Source: an uncultured Lachnospiraceae bacterium (lineage in GTDB: Bacteria; Bacillota; Clostridia; Lachnospirales; Lachnospiraceae). From it: DNA of 64,000 nucleotides. How positions within the stretch are numbered: position 1 is the stretch's first letter; the number at the start of each line of letters is the position of its first letter. The notes beneath the pieces are model-generated. The model was not told the DNA's origin and searched no databases. It was given only the letters and a program-made list of their open reading frames with translations. The stretch spans positions 1-64,000 of the forward strand of contig CAJUEW010000015.1 in assembly GCA_910585465.1 (NCBI GenBank). Direction: 5' to 3'. Made by a program: the position numbers and the translations under genes. Shown piece after piece: positions 34,053 to 41,800 of the stretch.

Positions 34053-35078
34053 TTATAATTCATGCGCTGTTAAATCTGCCTCATGTGTATGACAATGCTG
34101 CTCCTGATGTCCAAAATGCGTATGCTCGTGACTGTGTGTAATGTTATGGCTGTGCGTAGTTCCGTCATGCGTATGCACTATTGTATGGGTATGCAGATGC
34201 GTGTGGTACAGAATAACGGTATCCACAGCAACTATCACAGTTCCCGTCAACATAATAATAAGCGCCAGCAAGTAATTTTTCGTCAACGGTTCATGCAGAC
34301 AGACAAAAGACAGAAACGCCCCCACAAATGGAGCGACTGCGTAATATGCGCTTGTTTTTGCAGCTCCCAGAGTATGCTGTGCTTTGACGTAAAATAAAAT
34401 ACTCAGACCATAAGCCACAAAACCAACCAGTAGAGCTGTCAGACAATATTTTAATCCAGGTATCTTTTCTCCTATCGCCAATGCTATCGCAAACGAACCT
34501 ATACCAGAAAAAATCCCTTTCAGCATTACAATCTCAAATGTGTCCTTTGAGGATATTTTTCTGGTACAGTTATTTTCCAGTCCCCAGCATAGGGCTGCCG
34601 CAAGAACAAGCAACGATCCCCATGAAAATTTCATACTCGACACATCTTCAAATGAAAGCAGCCCGCTTGAAAAAGTTATCAGCACAATAGCAGCCCACAG
34701 CCTTTTAGAAATCATTTCCTTAAACACAAGAAGCGCAATCAGTGATGTGGCAACAATTTCAAAATTATTTAGTAACGAGGCATTAGCAGAAGTTGTATGC
34801 GACAGCCCGAACATCAAAAAAACAGGCGCTAAAATATCTAAAACTATCATTCCAACTGTATATGGCAAATCATTTTTTCCTAATTTTTCATTTACGCTGT
34901 TCTTTTTACCCAAAAAATAAAGAATCCCTATTCCCATGCCTGCGCCAAGATACAGTAAAGCCGCCATCATGGCAGGAGAAACATTTAACAAAAGGATTTT
35001 AGATGCCGGCATATTCAAAGCGTAAAACACCGCAGCAAGAATTGCATAAAGTATTGATTTTCCATTTCTCCAATCCAT
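34053..35078 (-). CDS. DMT (EamA) transporter with His-rich cytoplasmic tail
   Basis: A 341-residue protein with ten hydrophobic segments in two EamA repeats (SILYAILAAVFYALNMPASKILL..., SSMKFSWGSLLVLAAALCWGLENN...). After the tenth segment comes a tail of about 55 residues holding some fifteen histidines in H-T-H and H-S-H patterns, a likely metal-binding segment. DMT proteins export metabolites; the tail suggests Zn, Ni or Co handling or metal control. No metal site is seen in the membrane part. Start at 35078 with GGGAG upstream. Confidence 0.85.
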   Translation of the reverse strand: MDWRNGKSILYAILAAVFYALNMPASKILLLNVSPAMMAALLYLGAGMGIGILYFLGKKNSVNEKLGKNDLPYTVGMIVLDILAPVFLMFGLSHTTSANASLLNNFEIVATSLIALLVFKEMISKRLWAAIVLITFSSGLLSFEDVSSMKFSWGSLLVLAAALCWGLENNCTRKISSKDTFEIVMLKGIFSGIGSFAIALAIGEKIPGLKYCLTALLVGFVAYGLSILFYVKAQHTLGAAKTSAYYAVAPFVGAFLSFVCLHEPLTKNYLLALIIMLTGTVIVAVDTVILYHTHLHTHTIVHTHDGTTHSHNITHSHEHTHFGHQEQHCHTHEADLTAHEL

Positions 35079-35121
35079 AATCTCCCTCCATTAAATTCTA
35101 TTTAAGTATATTAAAAGGTTT

Positions 35122-35451
35122 TTATCTTCGGATAAACCGGCTGTCCACATCCGGCATCTGCTCATCTGAAATATATCTCTCCACTTTCATGTGGAGGTCG
35201 TACTTTTCTCGGAGTGCTGCTATCCGTCCCATCATAGGAGAAGCGTGATGGGCATCAATAGCCTGCTGGTCCCTCCAGCTATCAATCAACAAGATGGTCT
35301 CCGGGTCATCCATCGAATAGAAATAATCGTAGCGGATATTTTCTTCCTCGGCCCGGATGTCTTTTACCACTCCAGAGGACACCATCTCCTCCGCAAATTT
35401 TCTGGCACTGCCGTTTCTACCTGTGTAATAAATATTCACCGTTATGCTCAT
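35122..35451 (-). CDS. Antibiotic biosynthesis monooxygenase-like protein (putative quinol monooxygenase)
   Basis: A 109-residue ABM-fold protein: ITVNIYYTGRNGSARKFAEEMVSSGVV..., IRYDYFYSMDDPETILLIDSWRDQQAIDAHHASPMMGRI, where the H-H-x-S-P segment is the usual motif of YgiN-like quinol monooxygenases. Small, cofactor-free; probably modifies or binds quinol-like compounds. Between a DMT transporter and a small unclassified gene. Confidence 0.85.
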   Translation of the reverse strand: MSITVNIYYTGRNGSARKFAEEMVSSGVVKDIRAEEENIRYDYFYSMDDPETILLIDSWRDQQAIDAHHASPMMGRIAALREKYDLHMKVERYISDEQMPDVDSRFIRR

Positions 35452-35459
35452 AACATCAC

Positions 35460-35576
35460 CTATTTTACATCAATCCGCTCTATCTTAAAGAAAACTGGCC
35501 TCGTTTTATCAGACAGCTTTCGTTCCTTCATCATCTGGGCCAGTGTTTCTCCAAAACCTCCCGGATATATTTTCAT
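35460..35576 (-). CDS. Small protein, possibly a truncated HTH
   Basis: Thirty-eight codons (MKIYPGGFGETLAQMMKERKL, then SDKTRPVFFKIERIDVK) begin just after the protease stop. GETLAQMMKERKLS resembles the first helices of an XRE domain, but the rest does not follow. Could be a small partner of the ImmA/IrrE protease (which usually cleaves XRE repressors) or a relic. Confidence 0.35.
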   Translation of the reverse strand: MKIYPGGFGETLAQMMKERKLSDKTRPVFFKIERIDVK

Positions 35577-35583
35577 GGCATCG

Positions 35584-37371
35584 TCACTCTTTTTTGTATT
35601 CCCCATCTGAGCAATCAGCAAGTGTGTATCCCATTTCCAGCATTCGTTGCTTTACAGCCAGTTTTGAAAGGCCGTAGAACACTGCCAGCTCAGAAATCAA
35701 TTTTTCCAGCCGACAGGCATCTATATTTCCATCTGCAGAAATTTGATATTCCTGAAGGAGCTGCGCAACCTTAATTTTAGCCGTTTTTGTCGGCATTAGA
35801 ATATACGGAGCCACCCCATTGGCCTGCCACTCCATCCAATCAACAGCTTTCCATTTCTCACCGTCACGGGTAGTAGTTTCTATCGTACATTGGATAGCCT
35901 TTCCAGGCATAATACCTGCCCCAAGCATTTTCATTAAAGCATGATAGGGCTGATGCCTGTACCAGTGATAGCATTCGTGGGCAATCGTGAAATTTACCGT
36001 CCCAAGCGTCCTCTCATAATAAATTCGAGGGTCTATATACATAGTTCCACGTTTCGCATTGCGAATAATAATACTCTTGTCCTTGCCCTGAATGTTGCAG
36101 TCTTCAAATACCATGAGGCCGAAGACATCCATTTCTTCTGAAAGTCTTGCGTCCTCAAAAATGTTCAGCTTTAACTCTTCCTCGGCAATTTTCCGGATAG
36201 GTACCGGAACAGGCTCCTGCAAAGCCAAAGGGTAGTATTTCTCCAGGAACCTTGTGGCCTCTCCGTCAAAATCCTTCCTGGCGATAACAGGCACAAGCTC
36301 TCCGGAAAATTTATCGCTGCCACAATCCTTCCGCTGTTCACAGCCTGCTATACTGATAACCTCAAACTCTGTCAATTCAATTCCCAGTAATACCCGACAA
36401 TGCACTGTCAGCCATTTTTCGGTAAAGCTAACCTTTCCGGTGTTGCTTACAGACCATTCCACATCCGCAGAAACCACAATATCAAAAGCTATATAGCCTT
36501 CCTGTGGCTGCTCGATATGGATAACATTCTGAATCTCAATATCAGAAACCGTTGCCTCCGCATGTTTCTTGTCCCTGGCAAACTCCGCATTCAGATACTC
36601 CAGCACCGCATCCTTGATTTCATCATAGCGGCTCTGGTCAATCAGCCTGCGGAGAGGGCTTTCGTCCTGGGCATCATAATAGTCCAGTTTCTGGCTGTTA
36701 AGCTCCTTTTTGATTTCTCTCCAATTAGGCATATACAAATCCATACAGGTCACAAAAGCTGCATTGTGCTTCCGCTCCCTTAAATGTATCAGTTCATGGA
36801 GAATAATATATTCCAGGCATTCCACCGGCTTCTGGGCAAGCTGAAGATTAAACCAGAGCTTCCTCTTTTCTGTATTACATGTTCCCCAGCGAGTGACCAT
36901 ATACTTCGTCTGCCAGGAATCCGGATGCAGGTCTGTTATTTGTTCCCATTTTGGAAGCAGATGTTCGATTCGCTCTTTCAGCATAATCCGATACTGCTCA
37001 CGGACATAGTTCTCCCGCTGACGCACCGTACTGTTTTTCTTCATACGAAGAGTGACCTCATTGCCTTGAATCCCAAAGCTGTTTTTCCGCTCGTCCGGGA
37101 CAAATTTAATAAAATACTGCTTTCCCCAGATATACATTGTCTCACCTGAGACATACTGACGCTTTGCGTTTCTTGGCTGGTCTTGGAACTTCTTAATAGA
37201 ATCCTTAATCCATTTAAGATTTGTCCGGGCATATATCTCTATCGCCTTATCAGACATACCCAAAGGCGCCGAAATAACCACATGCCCATCCGGTGGTTTG
37301 ACCTGAAGATGCATGTTCTTTATTGATTTTTTCTGAACTTCAACTGGTATTTCAGAAATCACAATACGCAT
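35584..37371 (-). CDS. Double metalloprotease: YgjP-like domain fused to ImmA/IrrE-type domain
   Basis: A 595-residue protein with two metallopeptidase centres. Residues about 1-235 form a YgjP/DUF45 (M48-like) domain: RWGTCNTEKRKLWFNLQLAQKP and the motif HELIHLRERKHNAAF. A middle region of about 150 residues holds a Cys pair (AGCEQRKDCGS). The C-terminal 220 residues are ImmA/IrrE-like with HECYHWYRH and a downstream WQANGVAPYILMP segment. YgjP-like proteins often accompany type I restriction genes; ImmA/IrrE proteases cut XRE repressors. It begins four bases after the hsdR stop, as the last gene of the RM operon. Function unproven. Confidence 0.85.
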   Translation of the reverse strand: MRIVISEIPVEVQKKSIKNMHLQVKPPDGHVVISAPLGMSDKAIEIYARTNLKWIKDSIKKFQDQPRNAKRQYVSGETMYIWGKQYFIKFVPDERKNSFGIQGNEVTLRMKKNSTVRQRENYVREQYRIMLKERIEHLLPKWEQITDLHPDSWQTKYMVTRWGTCNTEKRKLWFNLQLAQKPVECLEYIILHELIHLRERKHNAAFVTCMDLYMPNWREIKKELNSQKLDYYDAQDESPLRRLIDQSRYDEIKDAVLEYLNAEFARDKKHAEATVSDIEIQNVIHIEQPQEGYIAFDIVVSADVEWSVSNTGKVSFTEKWLTVHCRVLLGIELTEFEVISIAGCEQRKDCGSDKFSGELVPVIARKDFDGEATRFLEKYYPLALQEPVPVPIRKIAEEELKLNIFEDARLSEEMDVFGLMVFEDCNIQGKDKSIIIRNAKRGTMYIDPRIYYERTLGTVNFTIAHECYHWYRHQPYHALMKMLGAGIMPGKAIQCTIETTTRDGEKWKAVDWMEWQANGVAPYILMPTKTAKIKVAQLLQEYQISADGNIDACRLEKLISELAVFYGLSKLAVKQRMLEMGYTLADCSDGEYKKE

Positions 37372-37374
37372 CTA

Positions 37375-40300
37375 TTAGTACTCCTCCTGTTTTTCAATAA
37401 TCGTATAAATCCTCTCCACCCCGGCATCATCATTCAGAATCGCAAAAAGCGCTCCTTTAATCCGCCTTTCTTTGATTCGGTCACCTCTGAATCCGCTCAG
37501 CCTGGATTTCATCACTGCTGCATGGAGCTTAAGGGCCAGAGCTTCATCCTCGCCAATATTGTCATAGATAGCTTGCAGCGCCTTGCTCTTGCGGATACTC
37601 TCCGGATAGCTGCCGTTATCTTCCGGATGCTCCACATTCTTTGCCAGCCCGATGTATTTCTCCAATAAAGCCTTATAATCCGATACGCCCTGCTTCCTCT
37701 CCTGAATCAGCTTGTTCAGAATTTCAGACATGCGCTCATAATACTTCGGATTAACAGTGACCTTTTCTACAACTTTACGGCGGATGTTGTTCTCGATAGC
37801 CTCCGCTGCACCTTCCTTTTGCCCGGAAGGAGCGTTTTCGTCAGTCATATCTTTTCCTTGCTCCGATACGAAATCCAGCAGAGTGAGGTCATCAAACTCA
37901 CCAATTTTAATGCTGTCCGACGCCACAATATAATTATCAATGAGCTTACGCATATCCGGTTCATAAGCCCGGTAGTCAAGAAAATCACCGCTCCGGTTTC
38001 CGATCGTCTGCTTCAGCTCAATGTAGAATTTAATCCGCTCCTCGTAACGCTTCAGCTCCGCTGCAGTACATTCGTCAGTCAGATACTGCTTTGCCTCTGC
38101 AAATGCGCGGACAAGGCGGCTGACCATCTTATACATCTTTTCACGAAGGCGGACATAGATTTCATCCATTTCTTCGCTCATGCCGGATTCCCCGCAGAAG
38201 TAATGCAGGTATTGCAGATCTTCCTTCGGCTCTCCCACACCCTCGCACAGTTCTTCCAATTCGTCGTAGCACTCATTGAAATACTTAATAGCTTCGGTAC
38301 CGCGGTCTTTCAACAGTCCGTCTACATCTTCCGGCGCGTATCCTTCAAAGGCTCCGGATGTGTATTTATTCATAGCACTCTCTAAATCTCCAAAAAGCTG
38401 CTTGTAATCCACAATAAAACCAAATTCCTTCGTATCGCCGTCCAGACGGTTTACACGGCAGACTGCCTGAAACAGTCCGTGATCATGCATACTCTTATCG
38501 ATATACAGATAGGTGCATGGCGGCGCGTCAAAACCGGTCAGCAGCTTATCCACAACAATGAGTAATTTCATGTTGGCAGGCTGCTTGACAAACTTTTCCT
38601 TTACCGAAGCCTCAAAATCCTCAACCGTTTTTTGAATGGACAGCTTCTCCGGCAAATTCTCCGGGTCAAGGCCCAGCATTTGTAAATAGATATCATACTT
38701 TTCAAAGGCCTCTGTGTCCTCCTCATCACTGACGGTATCGGTGCGCAAATCTCCCGGCTGCGGCGTGTATGACGAAATGATAGCGCACTTTTTAAATCTT
38801 TGCTGGACGAAAATTTCATAATACTTACAGGCAGAGTAAATCGAATCTGCCACCAGTATGGCGTTTCCATTACCATCTATCAGACGAGGCTTCATATTGA
38901 AGTCCTGAATGATGTCCCATGCAATTTTTTCAAGCCGGGAGCGAGAACTGTATATCTTCTGCATATTGGCCCATTTCTCTTTCAGTCTGGCCTTGGCACG
39001 AGTAGAAAGCCCACGGGTTTTAATATCAAACCACTGGTCGATTCTGTCCTGCGAAGACAAATCCTGCGGAATATCCCGATACTCGTACCGCAAATCCAGA
39101 ACGACGCCATCACGCACAGCCTCGTTGTATTTGTAGCTGTGAATATAGGTGCCGAAAACCTCAATGCTGGTCTTCTTATCCTTGATAAGCAGAGGAGTTC
39201 CTGTAAAACCGATAAAGATTGCTTTCGGCATGATCGCTTTCATCGCCGAGTGGAGCTTACCGGACTGTGTTCTGTGGCACTCGTCAACGAATACATAGAT
39301 TTTTCCCCTGGCCTCAAAATCCTCCGGAAGCACTTTCATCAGCTCTTCGATGTATTTATCATAATCGGCATCCGTGACTTCACCGCCCCGCCTGCCAAAC
39401 TTATGTACCAAGGAACAGATGAGTGAATCATCAAATTTATTCAGTTTCCGAATCAGGTCGTCGCCGGACTTTGTTCTGGATATTTTTTCGTTTACACCAA
39501 TATAGGTTTTTTCAATCTGCTCGTCCAGTTCATCACGGTCGGTGACAATCAGAACACGGGCATTTTCACCGCCATGCATCAAAAGCCACTTGGACAGCCA
39601 GACCATTGTCAGTGTTTTGCCGCTGCCTTGGGTATGCCAGAGAATACCACCTTTTCCTTTTGCAATGCGCTTTTGGGTACGCTTAATGCCGTAATATTGG
39701 TTATAGCGGCAAACCTTTTTGATGCCCTTATCGAACACCACAAAGTTCTCAATCAAATCCACCAGACGGTGCTTATCGAACATGGCATAAAGCTGCTTCA
39801 GGAGAATATTATCCTGCCCATTACAATATTCTTCGATTCGTACATCCTCCGGGTCACGCTCGTCCTCATTTTCATGGAAGCCGTCCGGTTTCCATTCCAT
39901 ATAATATTTAGCTTTCGTGAGAACTGTGCCATAACGCAATCCTTCAGATTCATTTCCGGCCATACACAACTGCACTGTTGTGAAAAATGAAGGTATAAAT
40001 TCAGGCCTTTGATTGGTGCAATTTTGATTAATTCCGTTAGAGACAGCAATACAACTACGTTTCAATTCAATCACAGCCACAGCGATACCATTCAGGTAGA
40101 TAACGACATCCGGTCGTTTCTCCTGATTTTGAATAACGGTCACTTCCTCCGCAATCGCAAAATCGTTATTCGTCGGATGCTCGGCATCAAAGAAATATAC
40201 CGTCTTTGGCGCTGCCTCCGGACTTTCCTTGACTTTAGCGCCGTACTTCAGCAGGGAGTATACCGCCATATTTGCATCGTACAAACCCTGCGTCATATTT

Positions 40301-40512
40301 CCGGCAGCCTTCACGAGCTGGGCAACAGCACCATCAATCAGCGCCTTGCTATAACCGGAGGACTGCAGGAAGCTACGTAACCGGTCTTCACGGATATTCT
40401 TGTTGACGCGGTCTTTAAGATTGCCCAGATAGGCATAGTCAAGGATGCTCCTGTCCTTAAAAAACGCTATCACTCTGTTCTGAGTGATTCTTTCAGCTTC
40501 ACCGATACTCAT
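37375..40512 (-). CDS. hsdR: Type I restriction enzyme, endonuclease/translocase subunit HsdR
   Basis: A 1045-residue, full-length HsdR. The nuclease domain has the PD...E-x-K site in RPDVVIYLNGIAVAVIELKRS (residues about 133-153); the SF2 motor has Walker A HTQGSGKT (near 300), DEAD-like box FVDECHRTQSGKL, motif III GFTGTPL and motif VI CRVNRLDG; a helical C-terminal domain follows. It cuts unmethylated foreign DNA after translocation. Intact, despite many homopolymers. Starts 17 bp after the hsdS stop. Confidence 0.93.
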   Translation of the reverse strand: MSIGEAERITQNRVIAFFKDRSILDYAYLGNLKDRVNKNIREDRLRSFLQSSGYSKALIDGAVAQLVKAAGNMTQGLYDANMAVYSLLKYGAKVKESPEAAPKTVYFFDAEHPTNNDFAIAEEVTVIQNQEKRPDVVIYLNGIAVAVIELKRSCIAVSNGINQNCTNQRPEFIPSFFTTVQLCMAGNESEGLRYGTVLTKAKYYMEWKPDGFHENEDERDPEDVRIEEYCNGQDNILLKQLYAMFDKHRLVDLIENFVVFDKGIKKVCRYNQYYGIKRTQKRIAKGKGGILWHTQGSGKTLTMVWLSKWLLMHGGENARVLIVTDRDELDEQIEKTYIGVNEKISRTKSGDDLIRKLNKFDDSLICSLVHKFGRRGGEVTDADYDKYIEELMKVLPEDFEARGKIYVFVDECHRTQSGKLHSAMKAIMPKAIFIGFTGTPLLIKDKKTSIEVFGTYIHSYKYNEAVRDGVVLDLRYEYRDIPQDLSSQDRIDQWFDIKTRGLSTRAKARLKEKWANMQKIYSSRSRLEKIAWDIIQDFNMKPRLIDGNGNAILVADSIYSACKYYEIFVQQRFKKCAIISSYTPQPGDLRTDTVSDEEDTEAFEKYDIYLQMLGLDPENLPEKLSIQKTVEDFEASVKEKFVKQPANMKLLIVVDKLLTGFDAPPCTYLYIDKSMHDHGLFQAVCRVNRLDGDTKEFGFIVDYKQLFGDLESAMNKYTSGAFEGYAPEDVDGLLKDRGTEAIKYFNECYDELEELCEGVGEPKEDLQYLHYFCGESGMSEEMDEIYVRLREKMYKMVSRLVRAFAEAKQYLTDECTAAELKRYEERIKFYIELKQTIGNRSGDFLDYRAYEPDMRKLIDNYIVASDSIKIGEFDDLTLLDFVSEQGKDMTDENAPSGQKEGAAEAIENNIRRKVVEKVTVNPKYYERMSEILNKLIQERKQGVSDYKALLEKYIGLAKNVEHPEDNGSYPESIRKSKALQAIYDNIGEDEALALKLHAAVMKSRLSGFRGDRIKERRIKGALFAILNDDAGVERIYTIIEKQEEY

Positions 40513-40528
40513 ACGGGCGACACCTCCT

Positions 40529-41800
40529 TTACACTAATCGAATCTTGCCTGTGAGTAACTCGCTCATCATGCCTTGTTTCAACATACGACATTTACTTGC
40601 TTTTTCCTTCAGCAAAAAAAGCTCCTCATTCATATCATCAAATATCTTTGCTAACGTATGCTGTTCTTCATCATCAGGTATAGATATTTTTAATTTACGT
40701 ATCAAGTTCATTCCAACAGACTGACGTGTAGACCCATTACTTAGTGCTGCAAATTGCTCTTGAAATTTAGGCATGCACATATAGTAATAGGCAAAAATAG
40801 AATCGACCTTCTCAAATTCCAAAATCGCCATCGTTGGTGATACCGTATATTTACCAATATTATCTCTTAATCTAATAACTTTACCCAAGGATGCAACACG
40901 ACCTATTCCAACTAAGTTTTTTGACAAGTTATATCTTTGTGAATGCTCATCAAATACACTTTTATCAACAATTCTAACATTTTTGTAGTTTATTCTTCCT
41001 GTTGTATCAATATCACCTATTCCAACAAAAGGAATTCCAAACTCGGCCTCAGCTGGTGCCCTATGACTTGGATGAGGGTCGATGACTTTTGCTATTTCTC
41101 CAATTTCAACCTCTCTCCATGGTCTATTATAACCGTTAAGCCTTTTTTTACCTGTCAGCAACTCTTGCATAGCACCCGTTTTTACAGCTTCTTTCTTTTC
41201 AATCAGTTTTTCCAAATTGGCAATAAGCACATCAATATCCGATAAAGCTCCAACTATTACTTCCTGCTCCGGTTTTGGCGGCACCAAAACCAAAGTCTCC
41301 GCTATCGCTGACTTAGAGATTGAAGACACCTTAATTCCGGTGATATATGGCAGAACTTGATCGTGGTACGCATGAGAATTCATGTAATATCCCAGCCACT
41401 TAGCGGCAAAATCTCCTTTTTTGACCCGGCACGGAATGGTATGCAGACCAGCCACCATCCTACCATCACCGAGGCCGTAGATTTCCGTTGTTTTTCCGAC
41501 TGTCTCATCTTCCGCTGTGTCCGCTATGATGATATCACCGTCCTGAAGAAACTGAGCATTGGCTGTAATCAGCGCAGCATCATTAAGATATGGAATGTCC
41601 TCGTTCTCACAGTCCAATATCTCCGGAAATTGAACGAGAATATCGCCATAATGCACGTTGCGAATAAAACCACCTCTGTTGTTCAGGTCAGCACGAGGGA
41701 GTGTGTTATTTGACAATACCCGGAAGGTTTCTTCAAAGGTCTGCACCTCCCAATCTGCCGGTATATCTCCAATCTCTGTGTGTTTTACTTCTCCTACCAT
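40529..41800 (-). CDS. hsdS: Type I restriction specificity subunit HsdS
   Basis: A 423-residue HsdS: TRD1 (residues about 15-165) ends before VPPKPEQEVIVGALSDIDVLIANLEKLIEKKEAVK, the first conserved helix; then TRD2 (RPWREVEIGEIAKVIDPHPSHRAPAEAEFGIPFVGIGDID...) and a second helix (EEQHTLAKIFDDMNEELFLLKEKASKCRMLKQGMMSELLTGKIRL). Recognition sequence cannot be read from the protein. It overlaps hsdM by seven bases. Confidence 0.92.
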   Translation of the reverse strand: MVGEVKHTEIGDIPADWEVQTFEETFRVLSNNTLPRADLNNRGGFIRNVHYGDILVQFPEILDCENEDIPYLNDAALITANAQFLQDGDIIIADTAEDETVGKTTEIYGLGDGRMVAGLHTIPCRVKKGDFAAKWLGYYMNSHAYHDQVLPYITGIKVSSISKSAIAETLVLVPPKPEQEVIVGALSDIDVLIANLEKLIEKKEAVKTGAMQELLTGKKRLNGYNRPWREVEIGEIAKVIDPHPSHRAPAEAEFGIPFVGIGDIDTTGRINYKNVRIVDKSVFDEHSQRYNLSKNLVGIGRVASLGKVIRLRDNIGKYTVSPTMAILEFEKVDSIFAYYYMCMPKFQEQFAALSNGSTRQSVGMNLIRKLKISIPDDEEQHTLAKIFDDMNEELFLLKEKASKCRMLKQGMMSELLTGKIRLV

